The notes: generated by a model from the sequence alone, not told the origin. Shown: positions 42,162 to 54,724, counted from the first letter of the stretch. The stretch is DNA of 64,000 nt from Bremerella sp. TYQ1 (GCF_020150455.1 NZ_CP083740.1:3906001-3970000), one strand, 5' to 3'. Made by a program: numbers and translations.

Positions 42162-42763
42162 GTAGCAAAGATCAAATCCTGAAGTCAGTTCGCAACCAGC
42201 TTGTGCCTTCGGCGGAACTACCTGACTTGAATCAAGAGTGGATCCACTACGAAGATGCTGTCGCTCAGTTTGGCGAAGTATTGCAAGCCGTCGGCGGAAC
42301 CGCCGTTGTCGTCGAAGGCATCGACGGGCTCACGTCCGAGCTCGCCAAAATTCCCTTCTATACCGACGCCAAGAAGACCGTTAGCTGCATCGAAGGCCTG
42401 GTCGGGACAACCGATCTTGATCGCGTAGAAGACCCTCACGAACTGGAAGATGTCGACTACGCCGTTTTGCCAGGCGAGTTTGCCGTGGCCGAGAATGCCG
42501 CCGTTTGGGTGACCGATGCGAAGATTCGGCATCGCGTCGTGCTGTTCATTCCGCAGCACATCGCCTTGGTCATTCACTGCCCCGACGGCAACGTCGAAGG
42601 GGCGATCGTGCATCAGATGGCCGAAGCGTACGAGCGCCTAGCTTTCGATAAGAACCAGTTTGGCTGCTTCGTTTCCGGTCCCTCGAAGACTGCTGACATC
42701 GAGCAATCGCTCGTCATCGGCGCGCATGGGGCGAGATCGCTTCACGTCTTTTTCGTTGTCTGA
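42158..42763 (+). CDS. lutC: Lactate utilisation protein LutC
   Basis: A 201-residue third subunit of LutABC, with the LutC/YkgG fold. Segments DYAVLPGEFAVAENAAVWVT and FVSGPSKTADIEQSLVIGAHGARSLHVF are diagnostic. The ATG at 42158 overlaps the lutB stop. The 3' end (42638-42763) is antisense to the C-terminal coding region of the next gene, a 126-bp convergent overlap. Confidence 0.92.
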   Translation: MSSKDQILKSVRNQLVPSAELPDLNQEWIHYEDAVAQFGEVLQAVGGTAVVVEGIDGLTSELAKIPFYTDAKKTVSCIEGLVGTTDLDRVEDPHELEDVDYAVLPGEFAVAENAAVWVTDAKIRHRVVLFIPQHIALVIHCPDGNVEGAIVHQMAEAYERLAFDKNQFGCFVSGPSKTADIEQSLVIGAHGARSLHVFFVV

Positions 42764-43519
42764 TTGCGTGATGTTCTCTGCTTCGCGCTGAGCCCGCTTT
42801 TGTTCGCGGCGTTCGTCCCGCGAAACGTTTTTCGTCGACTTCGGCTCTTTCGCGACTGCCACTTCCGACTTGTTCTTTTCGCGCTGACGTTCTTCCCAGC
42901 GCTCACGCATCCGTTTCCATTCTTCCATCTGCTCTGGGGTCGGATGCCAGTCACGGTTCCAACCACGTCGTCGACGATCGCCGTCGGAATCGCGTCGTCG
43001 TGGGGGACCATGTTGCCAATCCCACTCTGGTTGAATATCGCGAATCTCGCTGTCGACCATGGCGATCTGGTCGCCGGTAACTTGGAAGTGCAGAATCTCG
43101 GCCTGACGTCGATTATCCGGCACGTTGCGGACGACCTCTAACATGGCGTAGCCTTCTTGCGGGCTGAGGTGCGTGCTGCGGATGGCGCCGACGTCGGTCG
43201 TCAACTTGCGATCGACCACTTTGGCCCACTTGTTGACCAGCAGAAGTTCTTCCCGATTGGTTGCTTCGTTCTTGGCAGGATCGAGATCGGTCAGCACGTA
43301 CACTTCACAGCCATCGCCATTCTCGGCAGTGAAATCAGCTTTCAATCGCACGTGGTATTTCACAGGACCGAACAACGTATCGCGCTGCATGCTGTGTGCT
43401 AGCAGTTTCTTCTGAAAGAACGCGACGTAACTTGGCCCATGCATGTAAGCCAACGCGCCGAAAAGAAATAGCCCGGGAATCACCAACTGGGTAATGCTCT
43501 TCCAGGTCGATTCCTTCAT
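42638..43519 (-). CDS. Membrane-anchored protein with a charged C-terminal tail
   Basis: A 293-residue protein that I do not recognise. One N-terminal transmembrane segment (ITQLVIPGLFLFGALAYMHG) is followed by a globular domain (about 35-175, with CEVYVLTDLDPAKNEATNREE) and a long, highly charged tail. The tail contains RRRDSDGDRRRRGWNRD and WKRMRERWEERQREKNK, likely a coiled coil. AAGAGG precedes three consecutive ATGs; the third, at 43519, has the best spacing. The last 42 codons overlap lutC on the opposite strand. If the overlap is not a frame artefact, the two transcripts can interact. Confidence 0.7.
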   Translation of the reverse strand: MKESTWKSITQLVIPGLFLFGALAYMHGPSYVAFFQKKLLAHSMQRDTLFGPVKYHVRLKADFTAENGDGCEVYVLTDLDPAKNEATNREELLLVNKWAKVVDRKLTTDVGAIRSTHLSPQEGYAMLEVVRNVPDNRRQAEILHFQVTGDQIAMVDSEIRDIQPEWDWQHGPPRRRDSDGDRRRRGWNRDWHPTPEQMEEWKRMRERWEERQREKNKSEVAVAKEPKSTKNVSRDERREQKRAQREAENITQSDNEKDVKRSRPMRADDERLLDVSSLRGTGNEAAKLVLIES

Positions 43520-43701
43520 CATCATGCCTCTTGTCACTCTATCCGTCTCTGTTCTGATGGAAGGCGGCCAAGGTGGGTCGTGTGTGCCGCCATGTAAGAA
43601 TAAACCGCGCAGAACTGCGCAGGTGTCGCCTCTCTGCGAACGATTCTCACCGAATCTGCAAAGTGGTCAAGCGATTCGTAGACTAAGGACCGCAGATCGA
43701 A

Positions 43702-44031
43702 CTAGAAATCAACGCCCAAATCGCCTGCGCGTTTTCGCATGGCGGCTTCGAAGTAGTAGTAACGACGACCCTTGTCGTACTGTCTGGCCCATTTAAAGGT
43801 GGAGTAAACCAACTTCAGAGAAAGCTCGTCTTGCTCGACTTTAAAAACCACCCGCGCAATGAACTCATATTGTTCCGGCAAACGAGCGTACAGACCGCGC
43901 TCCAACGTGTCTTTCAAGTCGGCCGAATCCGCGGCGTGAAGCGATGTCGGTGCGAAGCATTTTCCTCCTAGGACGTAAGCCGTCCCCAGAGCAAAACTGC
44001 CGGCAATCCATTTCAGCATTCGACGTCGCAT
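43702..44031 (-). CDS. Small exported hypothetical protein
   Basis: A 109-residue protein. The basic N terminus RRRMLKWIAGSFALGTAYVLGG is a signal peptide or anchor, and the cleavage site could be in the LHAAD region. The mature part is helical and basic, with ARLPEQYEFIARVVFKVEQ and WARQYDKGRRYYYFEAAMRKRAG. AAGGAGTG precedes the ATG at 44031. The stop is 183 bp upstream of the charged-tail gene. The function is unknown. Confidence 0.65.
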   Translation of the reverse strand: MRRRMLKWIAGSFALGTAYVLGGKCFAPTSLHAADSADLKDTLERGLYARLPEQYEFIARVVFKVEQDELSLKLVYSTFKWARQYDKGRRYYYFEAAMRKRAGDLGVDF

Positions 44032-44190
44032 CGTTGGCACTCCTTAGACCCAAAGAAATTTCGGTCGCAGTACGTACCAAATCGAAAGCTCCCGACGCAA
44101 GTCCAACATAGCCGATTCTTCCGCTAGCAATTGCATGGCTGCACGCAGTAAAGAAAACAGCCCCCGTAAAATGCATGGAGGATGCGTAGC

Positions 44191-44219
44191 TTGACATTAC
44201 CCCCGGAAAGCGTCATACT
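44191..44219 (+). promoter_or_regulatory. Putative sigma-70-type promoter
   Basis: A perfect TTGACA at 44191-44196, a 17-bp spacer and CATACT at 44214-44219 (four of six). It fits the DUF1501 gene at 44446 with a leader of about 220 bases. The rest of the 44032-44445 gap shows no gene. Confidence 0.55.
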
Positions 44220-44445
44220 CCCTCGAAAGGCATGTTATTGAGGGGTTTTTCCTAACACGCCCTTTGGACCGAGGACCGCGTTATCCCCACAAACGCCGGA
44301 TGTCCGTAGAGAGAACCACTTCTCTCGCGTCATTGCCCACTTGATGACGTACGGCCAAACGCCAGTTCATCCTACCTCCGCTCGTTTGCCGTTGCTTGGT
44401 TTCATGCGACGACATTCGTCCTATTTGACCCATGGAGCATTTGTC

Positions 44446-45921
44446 ATGCTGGTCATTCCTGGAAGCAAAGCGAAGGACGTTTGCGATCCTCACTTGGCGC
44501 CAACTCGACGCGACCTATTGCGCGTCGGTGGTTCGGCCATGTTGGGTTTGTCGCTTGGTCAATTGTTGAATCTCCAATCAGGACAAGCGCTCGGAGCGGA
44601 AGCCACTTCGCACGGGCCGAACTTCGGCAAAGCGAAAAGCATTATCCTGGTCTACCTGCAAGGTGGCCCCAGCCATCTCGACTTGTGGGACCCCAAAGAC
44701 AACGTGCCCGATAACGTTCGTAGCGCGTTCAAACGAATCGGCAGTAAAGTTCCCGGCATGGACCTCACCGAGAACATGCCGAAGCTGGCCCAGGAAACCG
44801 ACAAGCTGACGCTGATTCGCTCGATGAGCTATACGCCGGTCGGTCTGTTTAATCACACCGCGGCCATCTATCAGATGCACACCGGCTACACTGCCGACAA
44901 AGTCAGTCCCAGTGGACAGTTAGAACCGCCCACGCCCAAAGACTTCCCCAACTTCGGCTGCAACATCATCAAGTTCAAGCCGCCGGAAGTCCCTATGCTT
45001 CCGTTCGTGATGATGCCGCGACCGCTGCAGGAAAGCAACGTCGTCAACAAGTCTGGCACCGCGGGCTTCCTGGGTCGCGCTTACGATCCGTATTATCTCT
45101 TCCCCAGCGGAGATGATATGGACATGAACAAGATGGATCGCATCAATGTCGACGACTTGAAACTGCGTCCCGAGATCAGCAGCACGCGCTTAAACCGACG
45201 AGCCCGCCTGCGAGACATGATCAACGCGGGGATGCCGACGCTCGACAAAGCAGTCGAATCGTACGACTTAGACAAATACTACGAAACCGCTTTGAACCTG
45301 ATTTCCAGTGGCCGCGCACGCGACGCGTTCGACCTCTCTAAAGAATCGGACAAAACGCGTGATCGTTACGGCAGAAATACATTCGGCCAAAGCTTACTGC
45401 TCGCGCGGCGTTTAGTCGAAGCAGGTACCCGGGTCGTTGAAGTGATCTGGCCCAAAGTCGCCAACAGCAATAACCACAGCTGGGATCATCACGTCGATTT
45501 GACCAAACGCATGAAAGACCAATCAGCCCCAATGCTGGACTCTGGTCTTTCTTCGCTGATCGCCGACATGGACGACCGCGGCTTGCTCGAAGAAACATTA
45601 GTCGTCGCCGTTGGCGAGTTCGGCCGAAGCCCTCAGCGAGGCGTCAGCACTTCCGGCAACAACAACAGCGCTGATGGCCGCGACCATTGGCCGTATTGTT
45701 ACACCGCTTGCCTCGCAGGCGCCGGGATCGGCCGCGGTCAGGTCTATGGCGAATCAGACGAAACCGCTTCCGCTCCGAAGAACGACCCCGTACATCCGAC
45801 GGAACTGTTAGCGACGATGTACCACGCCATCGGTATCGATCCTCAGACCATCGTTTACAACCATTTGAATCAACCCCGCGAGCTAGTGAAAGCTGAAGCC
45901 GTTACCGGACTATTCAGCTAA
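44446..45921 (+). CDS. DUF1501 protein with twin-arginine-like signal
   Basis: A 491-residue planctomycete-type DUF1501 protein. The N terminus has [20 protein letters not shown] with a twin-arginine motif, so Tat export is expected. The catalytic-like region has [20 protein letters not shown]. Later [10 protein letters not shown] and [18 protein letters not shown] are the typical DUF1501 motifs; the family is related to the alkaline-phosphatase/sulfatase superfamily. DUF1501 genes usually sit next to a DUF1549/DUF1553 cytochrome-like gene; none is adjacent here. The ATG at 44446 has GGAG eight bases upstream and is preferred to ATGs at 44341, 44344 and 44404. A clear promoter lies upstream. 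Confidence 0.9.
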   Translation: MLVIPGSKAKDVCDPHLAPTRRDLLRVGGSAMLGLSLGQLLNLQSGQALGAEATSHGPNFGKAKSIILVYLQGGPSHLDLWDPKDNVPDNVRSAFKRIGSKVPGMDLTENMPKLAQETDKLTLIRSMSYTPVGLFNHTAAIYQMHTGYTADKVSPSGQLEPPTPKDFPNFGCNIIKFKPPEVPMLPFVMMPRPLQESNVVNKSGTAGFLGRAYDPYYLFPSGDDMDMNKMDRINVDDLKLRPEISSTRLNRRARLRDMINAGMPTLDKAVESYDLDKYYETALNLISSGRARDAFDLSKESDKTRDRYGRNTFGQSLLLARRLVEAGTRVVEVIWPKVANSNNHSWDHHVDLTKRMKDQSAPMLDSGLSSLIADMDDRGLLEETLVVAVGEFGRSPQRGVSTSGNNNSADGRDHWPYCYTACLAGAGIGRGQVYGESDETASAPKNDPVHPTELLATMYHAIGIDPQTIVYNHLNQPRELVKAEAVTGLFS

Positions 45922-45972
45922 CGCGAACTCCACCCCATCTTTTCTGCAATCCTCCTAATCCTTTTCACGAAA

Positions 45973-46012
45973 TGGCCTCGGTGACCACCCATCCCACCGA
46001 GGCCATTTTTTT
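45973..46012 (+). terminator. Rho-independent terminator
   Basis: TGGCCTCGGTG and CACCGAGGCCA pair across ACCACCCATCC, then TTTTTTT (46006-46012). It ends the DUF1501 transcript. The rest of the gap to the kinase gene at 46239 shows no gene or repeat. Confidence 0.88.
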
Positions 46013-46238
46013 GTGGTTGCCCGCAGCCTGAGGCGTTCGACAAGCGCTCTCGGGCTAATTCTGCGGAAAGTCTTTGGCAAAGGTAGCCAATCGGGTAGAA
46101 CTAGACAGTACGGGTTGCTGGGGCATCTTCTTCCCGGGTAATTATCCGCTCTAACTATCTTTACTTCGGATGGCGGCCAAGGCCTTCTGTTGCTTTCAGG
46201 CCGCATTACAGGTTTATCCTAGGGGCAGTACTATCTCC

Positions 46239-48812
46239 ATGACTTGCGATCCATCATCCCCCGAGGGCGATTGGAATATCGATGAAGTCCTGACTACGGA
46301 AACACTCGCCCAACGTCCGGAAAGACCGCCGAATCACGCCGCAGAGAACCAGGCATTAATTGAACTTGCCCAAGTTCTCGCAGAATCTCCTGCTGCTGTG
46401 CTGCAAAAGCTTGTCGATACAGCTCTCGAACTTTGCGACGCCGGCTCTGCAGGAATCAGTATTGCTGAAACCGAAGATGATAAGCCGATTTTTCGTTGGC
46501 GAGCCACGGCCGGGGAATACAAAAAATATCACCTCGGGACCATGCCACGAGACTTTAGCCCGTGCGGCATTGTCGTGAAGCGAGATGCATTTCAGTTGAT
46601 GAATGATCCCGTGCGTGCATTTCCGTACATAGACTCTATCTCACCTGCTCCTGTTGAAATCCTGCTGGTTCCTTTTTATCGAGACAATCAAGCCATTGGG
46701 ACCGTCTGGATCGTATCTCACTCGGCAGACAAGAAATTCGATACCGAAGACGCGCGAATTGTCACCAATCTCGCCACGTTCGCTTCCACGGTGATACAAA
46801 ACCTGGAAGCGGTTGAAGCAGCGCAATCGGCGACGGACGCCATGGCTTCGCAGCAACTGACCCTTGAACAAGTCGAACGCGATTTGCGCGATACGCAGCA
46901 GCGGCTGCAGTCAACACTAGAAGCGGCGGAAGTTGCCACGTGGACCTGGGAAATCGCTTCCAATCGTGTCGTTGGCGATAGAAACCTGATTCAGCTTTTC
47001 GACGTTTCACCAGAGGTCGCCGCAGGAGGACCTATCGAAGCTTTCTTCTCGGCAATTCACCCCGACGATCAAGCCGAAGTGGAACGCAAAGTCCTACGAG
47101 CAATCGAGACTTGCACCGACTACGAAGCGATCTATCGGGTACGAAATCGCGAAGGACGCTATCGATGGGTCATTGCCCGAGGTTCAGTTGAATGTGAAGA
47201 GTCGGGAATTGCCGTACGGCTACCCGGCATTATCGTTGACGTGACACGCCAGAAAGAAGCGGAAGAGTTGGCCAACCGCCTGGCGAGCGAATCGGATCAG
47301 CTTCGTCGAACCTATGAAAATGCCCTATCGAATACGGCCGACTTAAACTTTGTTTGCGATCACGATGGCAAATTTTTGTATGTAAACCGAGCGTTTCTCA
47401 ATCTTTGGAAAAAAGAGATGGGGGACGTCGTCGGTCAATCAGCGATCCCTTCGCAAACCTCTTCGGACATCGCCCAACGATTTCAGGCTCAAGTTCAAAA
47501 GGTCATCAAAACCAAGCAAAGTCTTCGTGATGAGGCGACCTACCAGACCCCGGAAGGAACGCGGCAATACGAATCAATTCTACAGCCGGTTCTGGGAACC
47601 AATGGCGAGATCGAAGCGGTCGTGGGCTCTTCGCGAGACATTACCGATCGGAAAGAGTTTGAACGGCATCTGCTCGAAACCCATCGTCAGAAAGATGAGT
47701 TTCTCGCCACACTCGCCCACGAACTGAGAAATCCACTTGCTCCTATTCGGACGGGGCTTCAGCTTCTTAAGTTTGCCCATGGCTCTGCGGAAGATGTCGC
47801 CGAATCGGTGGAAATCATGGAGCAGCAAGTCGCTCACTTGGTTCGACTTGTCGACGATCTTCTTGACGTGTCGCGTGTCACCAGCGGCAAGATCAACTTG
47901 CGGAACGATTCCATTGACCTGCGTGCCACGTTAAAGTCGGCCTTGGAGATGTGCCTGAGCAACTTGCGCGAGCAAGAACATCAATGGTCGATCGATGTTC
48001 CTGAAACTCCCGTAGCAATCGAAGGCGATAGCGTTCGGCTCACCCAGATTTTTTCCAACGTCATCAATAATGCCTGCAAGTACACTCCTCGCGAGGGAAC
48101 GATCGCTATCTCGCTGACCCACGACGAAGAACAAGCGACCGTTACCGTCAAAGATAATGGCATTGGAATTCCTGAAGACATGCTTCCCAAGATCTTCGAT
48201 ATCTTCAAGCAGGTCGAACCATCGCTGGATCGGGCTCAGGGTGGTCTCGGATTAGGACTGACGCTCTCTCAGCGTCTCGTTGAGATGCACGGCGGGACCA
48301 TCTCGGCGGCAAGTCCAGGCGTCGGCCAAGGGACCACCATCACGGTTACATTGCCGGTTCCCGCCAACGCCAGTTCGTTACTTCCGGCATCCCTCACACC
48401 GAAAGAAGCATCCAGCACGCGTTCGCTTAAAATCCTTGCCGTCGATGACAATGTTGGAGCAGCAGTTCTGTTGAGCAAACTGCTACGCAAGCTTGGCGAT
48501 CACTCGGTCGAAGTGGCTCACTCTGGCTCGACCGTACTTGAAAAGGCTCCCATGTTTCGTCCCGATTTAATCCTGATGGACATCGGCATGCCGGGGATGA
48601 GTGGTTACGAAGTCGCCAAGAAGCTGCGGCAAATGCAGGAAACACAAGATGTATTTCTCGTCGCCTTGACAGGCTACGGACAAGATGCCGATCGTGCCGA
48701 AGCCCGCCAAGCGGGATTTGACGAGCATATGACCAAGCCGCCATCGTTAGACGTGTTACGCGACATGCTGGAACATCCCAAGCTGACCTCTGGCTCTGAT
48801 AAGAGCAAATAA
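46239..48812 (+). CDS. Hybrid sensor histidine kinase with GAF, PAS and receiver domains
   Basis: An 857-residue soluble hybrid kinase. The order is a GAF-like domain (about 45-190), two PAS domains (about 215-345, including WTWEIASNRVVGD; about 365-470, including NLWKKEMGDVVGQS), HisKA with LAHELRNPLAP (phospho-His494), and HATPase with N-box NVINNACKYTPREGT, DNGIGIPEDMLPKIFD and GGLGLGLTLSQRLVEMHGG. A C-terminal receiver has KILAVDDNVGAAVL and LILMDIGMPGMSG with Asp781. No membrane segment is visible, so the input is likely cytoplasmic. No downstream response regulator lies nearby. The ATG at 46239 is followed directly by a Ser/Pro/Glu-rich N-terminal tail. A terminator follows. Confidence 0.93.
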   Translation: MTCDPSSPEGDWNIDEVLTTETLAQRPERPPNHAAENQALIELAQVLAESPAAVLQKLVDTALELCDAGSAGISIAETEDDKPIFRWRATAGEYKKYHLGTMPRDFSPCGIVVKRDAFQLMNDPVRAFPYIDSISPAPVEILLVPFYRDNQAIGTVWIVSHSADKKFDTEDARIVTNLATFASTVIQNLEAVEAAQSATDAMASQQLTLEQVERDLRDTQQRLQSTLEAAEVATWTWEIASNRVVGDRNLIQLFDVSPEVAAGGPIEAFFSAIHPDDQAEVERKVLRAIETCTDYEAIYRVRNREGRYRWVIARGSVECEESGIAVRLPGIIVDVTRQKEAEELANRLASESDQLRRTYENALSNTADLNFVCDHDGKFLYVNRAFLNLWKKEMGDVVGQSAIPSQTSSDIAQRFQAQVQKVIKTKQSLRDEATYQTPEGTRQYESILQPVLGTNGEIEAVVGSSRDITDRKEFERHLLETHRQKDEFLATLAHELRNPLAPIRTGLQLLKFAHGSAEDVAESVEIMEQQVAHLVRLVDDLLDVSRVTSGKINLRNDSIDLRATLKSALEMCLSNLREQEHQWSIDVPETPVAIEGDSVRLTQIFSNVINNACKYTPREGTIAISLTHDEEQATVTVKDNGIGIPEDMLPKIFDIFKQVEPSLDRAQGGLGLGLTLSQRLVEMHGGTISAASPGVGQGTTITVTLPVPANASSLLPASLTPKEASSTRSLKILAVDDNVGAAVLLSKLLRKLGDHSVEVAHSGSTVLEKAPMFRPDLILMDIGMPGMSGYEVAKKLRQMQETQDVFLVALTGYGQDADRAEARQAGFDEHMTKPPSLDVLRDMLEHPKLTSGSDKSK

Positions 48813-48855
48813 AAAAACGCGTCCTACCGCAATCGAGCTGTAGGACGCGTTTTTG
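48811..48855. terminator. Bidirectional Rho-independent terminator
   Basis: ACGCGTCCTAC (48817-48827) and GTAGGACGCGT (48840-48850) form an 11-bp perfect stem around CGCAATCGAGCT. A T-run follows on the plus strand, and an A-run lies before it for the minus-strand KatG gene. It separates the kinase from katG. Confidence 0.9.
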
Positions 48856-48878
48856 TTTTTGGCATGACCGTTTGTCGT

Positions 48879-51737
<2,859 letters not shown>

Positions 51738-53177
51738 ATGCTCCAAAACACATCCGGAAAGCCACTCGATACGCACCAAAAAGCGCTCAGCGTTAACTTG
51801 GACAACCGACGATACGGAACCTTCGCGGAAATCGGCGCCGGACAGGAAGTCGTTCGGTGGTTCTTTCGTGTCGGTGGCGCCGCCGGCACGATCGCCAAGA
51901 GTATGTCCGCTTACGATATGCAGGTGAGCGACGCGATCTACGGCCGCGCGAAGCGTTACGTCTGTCGCGAACGGCTGCAAGCGATGCTCGATCAAGAGCA
52001 CGCGTTGAACCTGGAACGCTTGACCGACATCCGCGGCGAAACAAGCACGTTCTTCGCGTTCGCCGACACGGTCAAAGCACGCGGCTACAAAGGTGGCTCG
52101 GAATGTCACGGCTGGATGGGCATTAAATTCCAGGCTCACCCCCGCGACGAAGACAGCCAGGTGATCATCCATGTCCGCATGCTGGACAACGAGATGGCAT
52201 TGCAGCAGGAAGCCCTCGGCATTGTCGGCGTGAACCTGGTGTACGGGGCGTTCAACTACCATCACGAGCCAGAGCTACTCGTCGATTCGTTGCTGGACGG
52301 ACTATCGACGTCGCGTATCGAAATCGACATGATCGAGTTCTCCGGCATCGCCTTCCGCCGTGTCGACAATCGCCTGATGAGCTTGAAGCTGGTCGAACTG
52401 GGCCTGAGCGGTGCCGCCATGTTCGCGGCCAACGGCGAAGTGCTTCAGCCGTCGGAATTCCTCTACAAGAAACCAATCCTGGTCGAACGCGGCAGCTTCC
52501 GTCCTGTTTGCAACGTGAACTTGGACATGCTCCGGTGTGCCCACGAGAAGTTCTCGGAGCTTCCCGATGTGAAAGGGAAAGAAGTGGCCCAGATCATGGA
52601 AATCACCATGAGAAATCTGAAGGCCGAAGGCGAGATCGATCGCCGCGACTTCTTAGCGCGTGCCGACGTGATGGCGGCCTGCGGCATGAACGTGCTGATC
52701 TCCGATTACTTCGAGTACTACCGCTTGGGCGCCTACCTCGCTCGATGCACCAACGAGCACATCGGCGTGGTGATGGGTGCTGCCAGCTTGCGGGAACTGT
52801 TCGACGAAAAGTATTACCTCAAACTCGACGGCGGTATCTTGGAATCGTTTGGTCGTCTGTTCAAGAACGACTTGAAGATCTACTGCTATCCGCTGAAGGA
52901 TCGTCAATCGGACGAGTTGCTGACCAGCGAGACCCTCGACATCAAACCAGAACTTCAAAAGCTGTTCCGCTATCTGATAGAACGAGACGGGATCAGCGAC
53001 TTGGACAACTACAACCCGGAATGCCTCGGCATCTTCTCGCGGGACGTTCTCAAGAAGATCAGCGAGTGCGATCCAACCTGGGAAACGATGGTTCCAAGTC
53101 CCGTGGCGAAAGTGATCAAAGAACGCAAGTTCTTCGACTACCAATGCCCCGACGACGACTCGTGTGCGGTCTCGTAG
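51738..53177 (+). CDS. Conserved protein of unknown function, about 480 residues
   Basis: A 479-residue soluble protein. I recognise the family by its segments YGTFAEIGAGQEVVRWFFRV, KSMSAYDMQVSDAIYG, HVRMLDNEMALQQEALGI and LVERGSFRPVCNVN, but I cannot name a biochemical role. From memory, homologues in cyanobacteria and elsewhere carry conflicting names (for example TonB receptor or nicotinate-mononucleotide adenylyltransferase) that the sequence does not support: there is no signal peptide, plug or barrel here, and no adenylyltransferase HxGH. The last 10 residues (CPDDDSCAVS) contain two Cys. The ATG at 51738 lacks a strong ribosome-binding site. No operon partner is adjacent. Confidence 0.75.
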   Translation: MLQNTSGKPLDTHQKALSVNLDNRRYGTFAEIGAGQEVVRWFFRVGGAAGTIAKSMSAYDMQVSDAIYGRAKRYVCRERLQAMLDQEHALNLERLTDIRGETSTFFAFADTVKARGYKGGSECHGWMGIKFQAHPRDEDSQVIIHVRMLDNEMALQQEALGIVGVNLVYGAFNYHHEPELLVDSLLDGLSTSRIEIDMIEFSGIAFRRVDNRLMSLKLVELGLSGAAMFAANGEVLQPSEFLYKKPILVERGSFRPVCNVNLDMLRCAHEKFSELPDVKGKEVAQIMEITMRNLKAEGEIDRRDFLARADVMAACGMNVLISDYFEYYRLGAYLARCTNEHIGVVMGAASLRELFDEKYYLKLDGGILESFGRLFKNDLKIYCYPLKDRQSDELLTSETLDIKPELQKLFRYLIERDGISDLDNYNPECLGIFSRDVLKKISECDPTWETMVPSPVAKVIKERKFFDYQCPDDDSCAVS

Positions 53178-53592
53178 CAGACGCGACCGTTGGCCTAATT
53201 GCCCCAAAGAAAAACGGGGCATGCCCGAAAACAATGCCGCCTGTGACACCCTTATTCCTCGGGCGGAGCGGCCGGCAAAGCGAACAGGCGCATTCTAACC
53301 AAGTATGCGCCTAATCTACAACAACTTTGCGCATTATTCTAACGAAGTCTTGCGTTTTCCGAGCGTAGATTGCGTAAAAACAGGTGGTCTAAGCCCCGAA
53401 ATTAAGGGCAACCATTTTCACATGGCCGCTTCGTGAACCGCAGGCATATGCCGCTTTCCTACGAGCGAGTGTCTTAAGATATTCGTAGACAACTGTTCGC
53501 AATTTATGCGACAATGCCAACATAACCAAGGCTCTCTGCGACGGCTATTTGGCAATTGAATGACGTATCTCAAACGCTTGCAACCACAAGCG
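53178..53592. other. Convergent intergenic region
   Basis: No gene that I can support. Two imperfect direct copies of a motif lie at 53288 (GCGCATTCTAACCAAGT) and 53329 (GCGCATTATTCTAACGAAGT). A GGGCATGCCC palindrome lies near 53218 after the stop. Confidence 0.45.
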
Positions 53593-54309
53593 TTACTCTT
53601 CTTCCGCAGGCGTTTCGTCCGCTTCGCGATCGTTTGATTCTTCGTCTGCTTTCGGCTCTGGGTTTTCCTCTGCCTCCGCAGCAGCTTCTGGTGCTGAGGC
53701 CGCTTCGACTTTCAAGTCCGCGGCAAAACGGTAGAGGGCCGGCAGGAACTTGTCCTTCTCTTCGGTATACGTCAAGAGTTCGATCGAGTAGCGTTTGTCG
53801 CCACGGACCGTTTCTAGAAAAACGCCACGGGCCGATTGGCTGCGAAACGACATGACTTTTTCGTAACGCACGAACCAATTGTCACCCACATTGACGACCG
53901 TCAGCGCGGCATCTTTATCGCTGCCCACTTCTTCGGTGATCTTGGCGGCGAGCGCCTTGGCCTCTTCGGCAGAAGTCGTCTGCGGCAGATCTCCTGAATC
54001 TGCTTGTCGCAACACCAAGCGAGGCACGCCTGCTTTCTCTTCGTAATAAGCGGCGAAGAGATAGTCGTTGGCACGGGGCAGGAACTTCCACCCTTCCGGC
54101 ATGTTCGACTGCACGCGACCACCATCGAGCGGAGGTGTTGGATCTCCGGTCGGTGCGAGAGAGATTTTAGGCGACTTGGCCGCCGGGGCAGTTGGCTTCG
54201 GCGTTTCCCCTTCGCCTGGCTGAGGTGCCGGCGCCGGCGGTTCGCTTGTGCATCCGAGCACCGCGACAGAAAGCACGGCGCATATCCAAAGACTCGTTCG
54301 CAGCATCAT
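53593..54309 (-). CDS. Lipoprotein with charged low-complexity tail
   Basis: A 238-residue lipoprotein. The signal ends in SVAVLGCTSE with the lipid-anchored Cys near residue 20. A Pro-rich stretch (about 23-60) precedes a conserved core: MPEGWKFLPRANDYLFAAYY, then LVLRQADSGDLPQTTSAEEA and VNVGDNWFVRYEKVMSFRSQ, resembling a family of small secreted planctomycete proteins. The C-terminal 40 residues are very acidic (EAEENPEPKADEES, then DETPAEEE). Two start codons (54309 and 54306) are adjacent; I use 54309. The substrate or partner is unknown. Confidence 0.75.
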   Translation of the reverse strand: MMLRTSLWICAVLSVAVLGCTSEPPAPAPQPGEGETPKPTAPAAKSPKISLAPTGDPTPPLDGGRVQSNMPEGWKFLPRANDYLFAAYYEEKAGVPRLVLRQADSGDLPQTTSAEEAKALAAKITEEVGSDKDAALTVVNVGDNWFVRYEKVMSFRSQSARGVFLETVRGDKRYSIELLTYTEEKDKFLPALYRFAADLKVEAASAPEAAAEAEENPEPKADEESNDREADETPAEEE

Positions 54310-54415
54310 CGTGGGGGCTCCCGCACTCAAACAGGTGAGATGTTGGTACTAGGACGAGGCAACTACGAAAACGGCACGGTCGAACATGGGGCTGGCGACC
54401 GGCAAAGTCGATTGC

Positions 54416-54724
54416 TTACTCGATCGTTTCTTCGATCGTCTCTTTGACTTTTTGCACGAAGTGAGGCGGCTTGCCCGACTTGCTGAGGTCGGCAGCTTTC
54501 GCTTCGGCTTCTTCTTTTTGGTCGAAGTCGTAAAGGGCGACCCGCTTCATCGACTGGTTGAAAACCCCCCAGAACATTTTCATGCGGACTTCGGTGGTTT
54601 TCTTACTGCGGGACTTGCGCTTCGCCTTTTTCTTTTTGGGTGCTCCTTCGTCCTGAGCTTCGGCGGCTTCCGCAGCCTCCACCTGGGCGCGCAACTCTTT
54701 ACGATTAGCGACTTTTCGAGCCAT
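54416..54724 (-). CDS. Small Lys/Glu-rich cytoplasmic protein
   Basis: A 102-residue protein. The first 47 residues are Ala/Glu then Lys/Arg rich (QVEAAEAAEAQDEGAPKKKK, then RKSRSKK). The second half, MKMFWGVFNQSMKRVALYDF, EEAEAKAADLSKSGKPPHFV and KVKETIEETIE, looks like a small folded helical domain. The basic tail could bind nucleic acid. The ATG at 54724 begins MARKVANRKELR; an in-frame start 33 bases upstream is less likely. It is 107 bp upstream of the lipoprotein gene on the same strand. It is a recurrent small planctomycete protein by look, with no known function. Confidence 0.65.
   Translation of the reverse strand: MARKVANRKELRAQVEAAEAAEAQDEGAPKKKKAKRKSRSKKTTEVRMKMFWGVFNQSMKRVALYDFDQKEEAEAKAADLSKSGKPPHFVQKVKETIEETIE

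Noticed and set aside
45955-46206. Minus-strand frame between the DUF1501 gene and the hybrid kinase
   Set aside because: It runs through the terminator hairpin and has no start signal. The composition is not protein-like.
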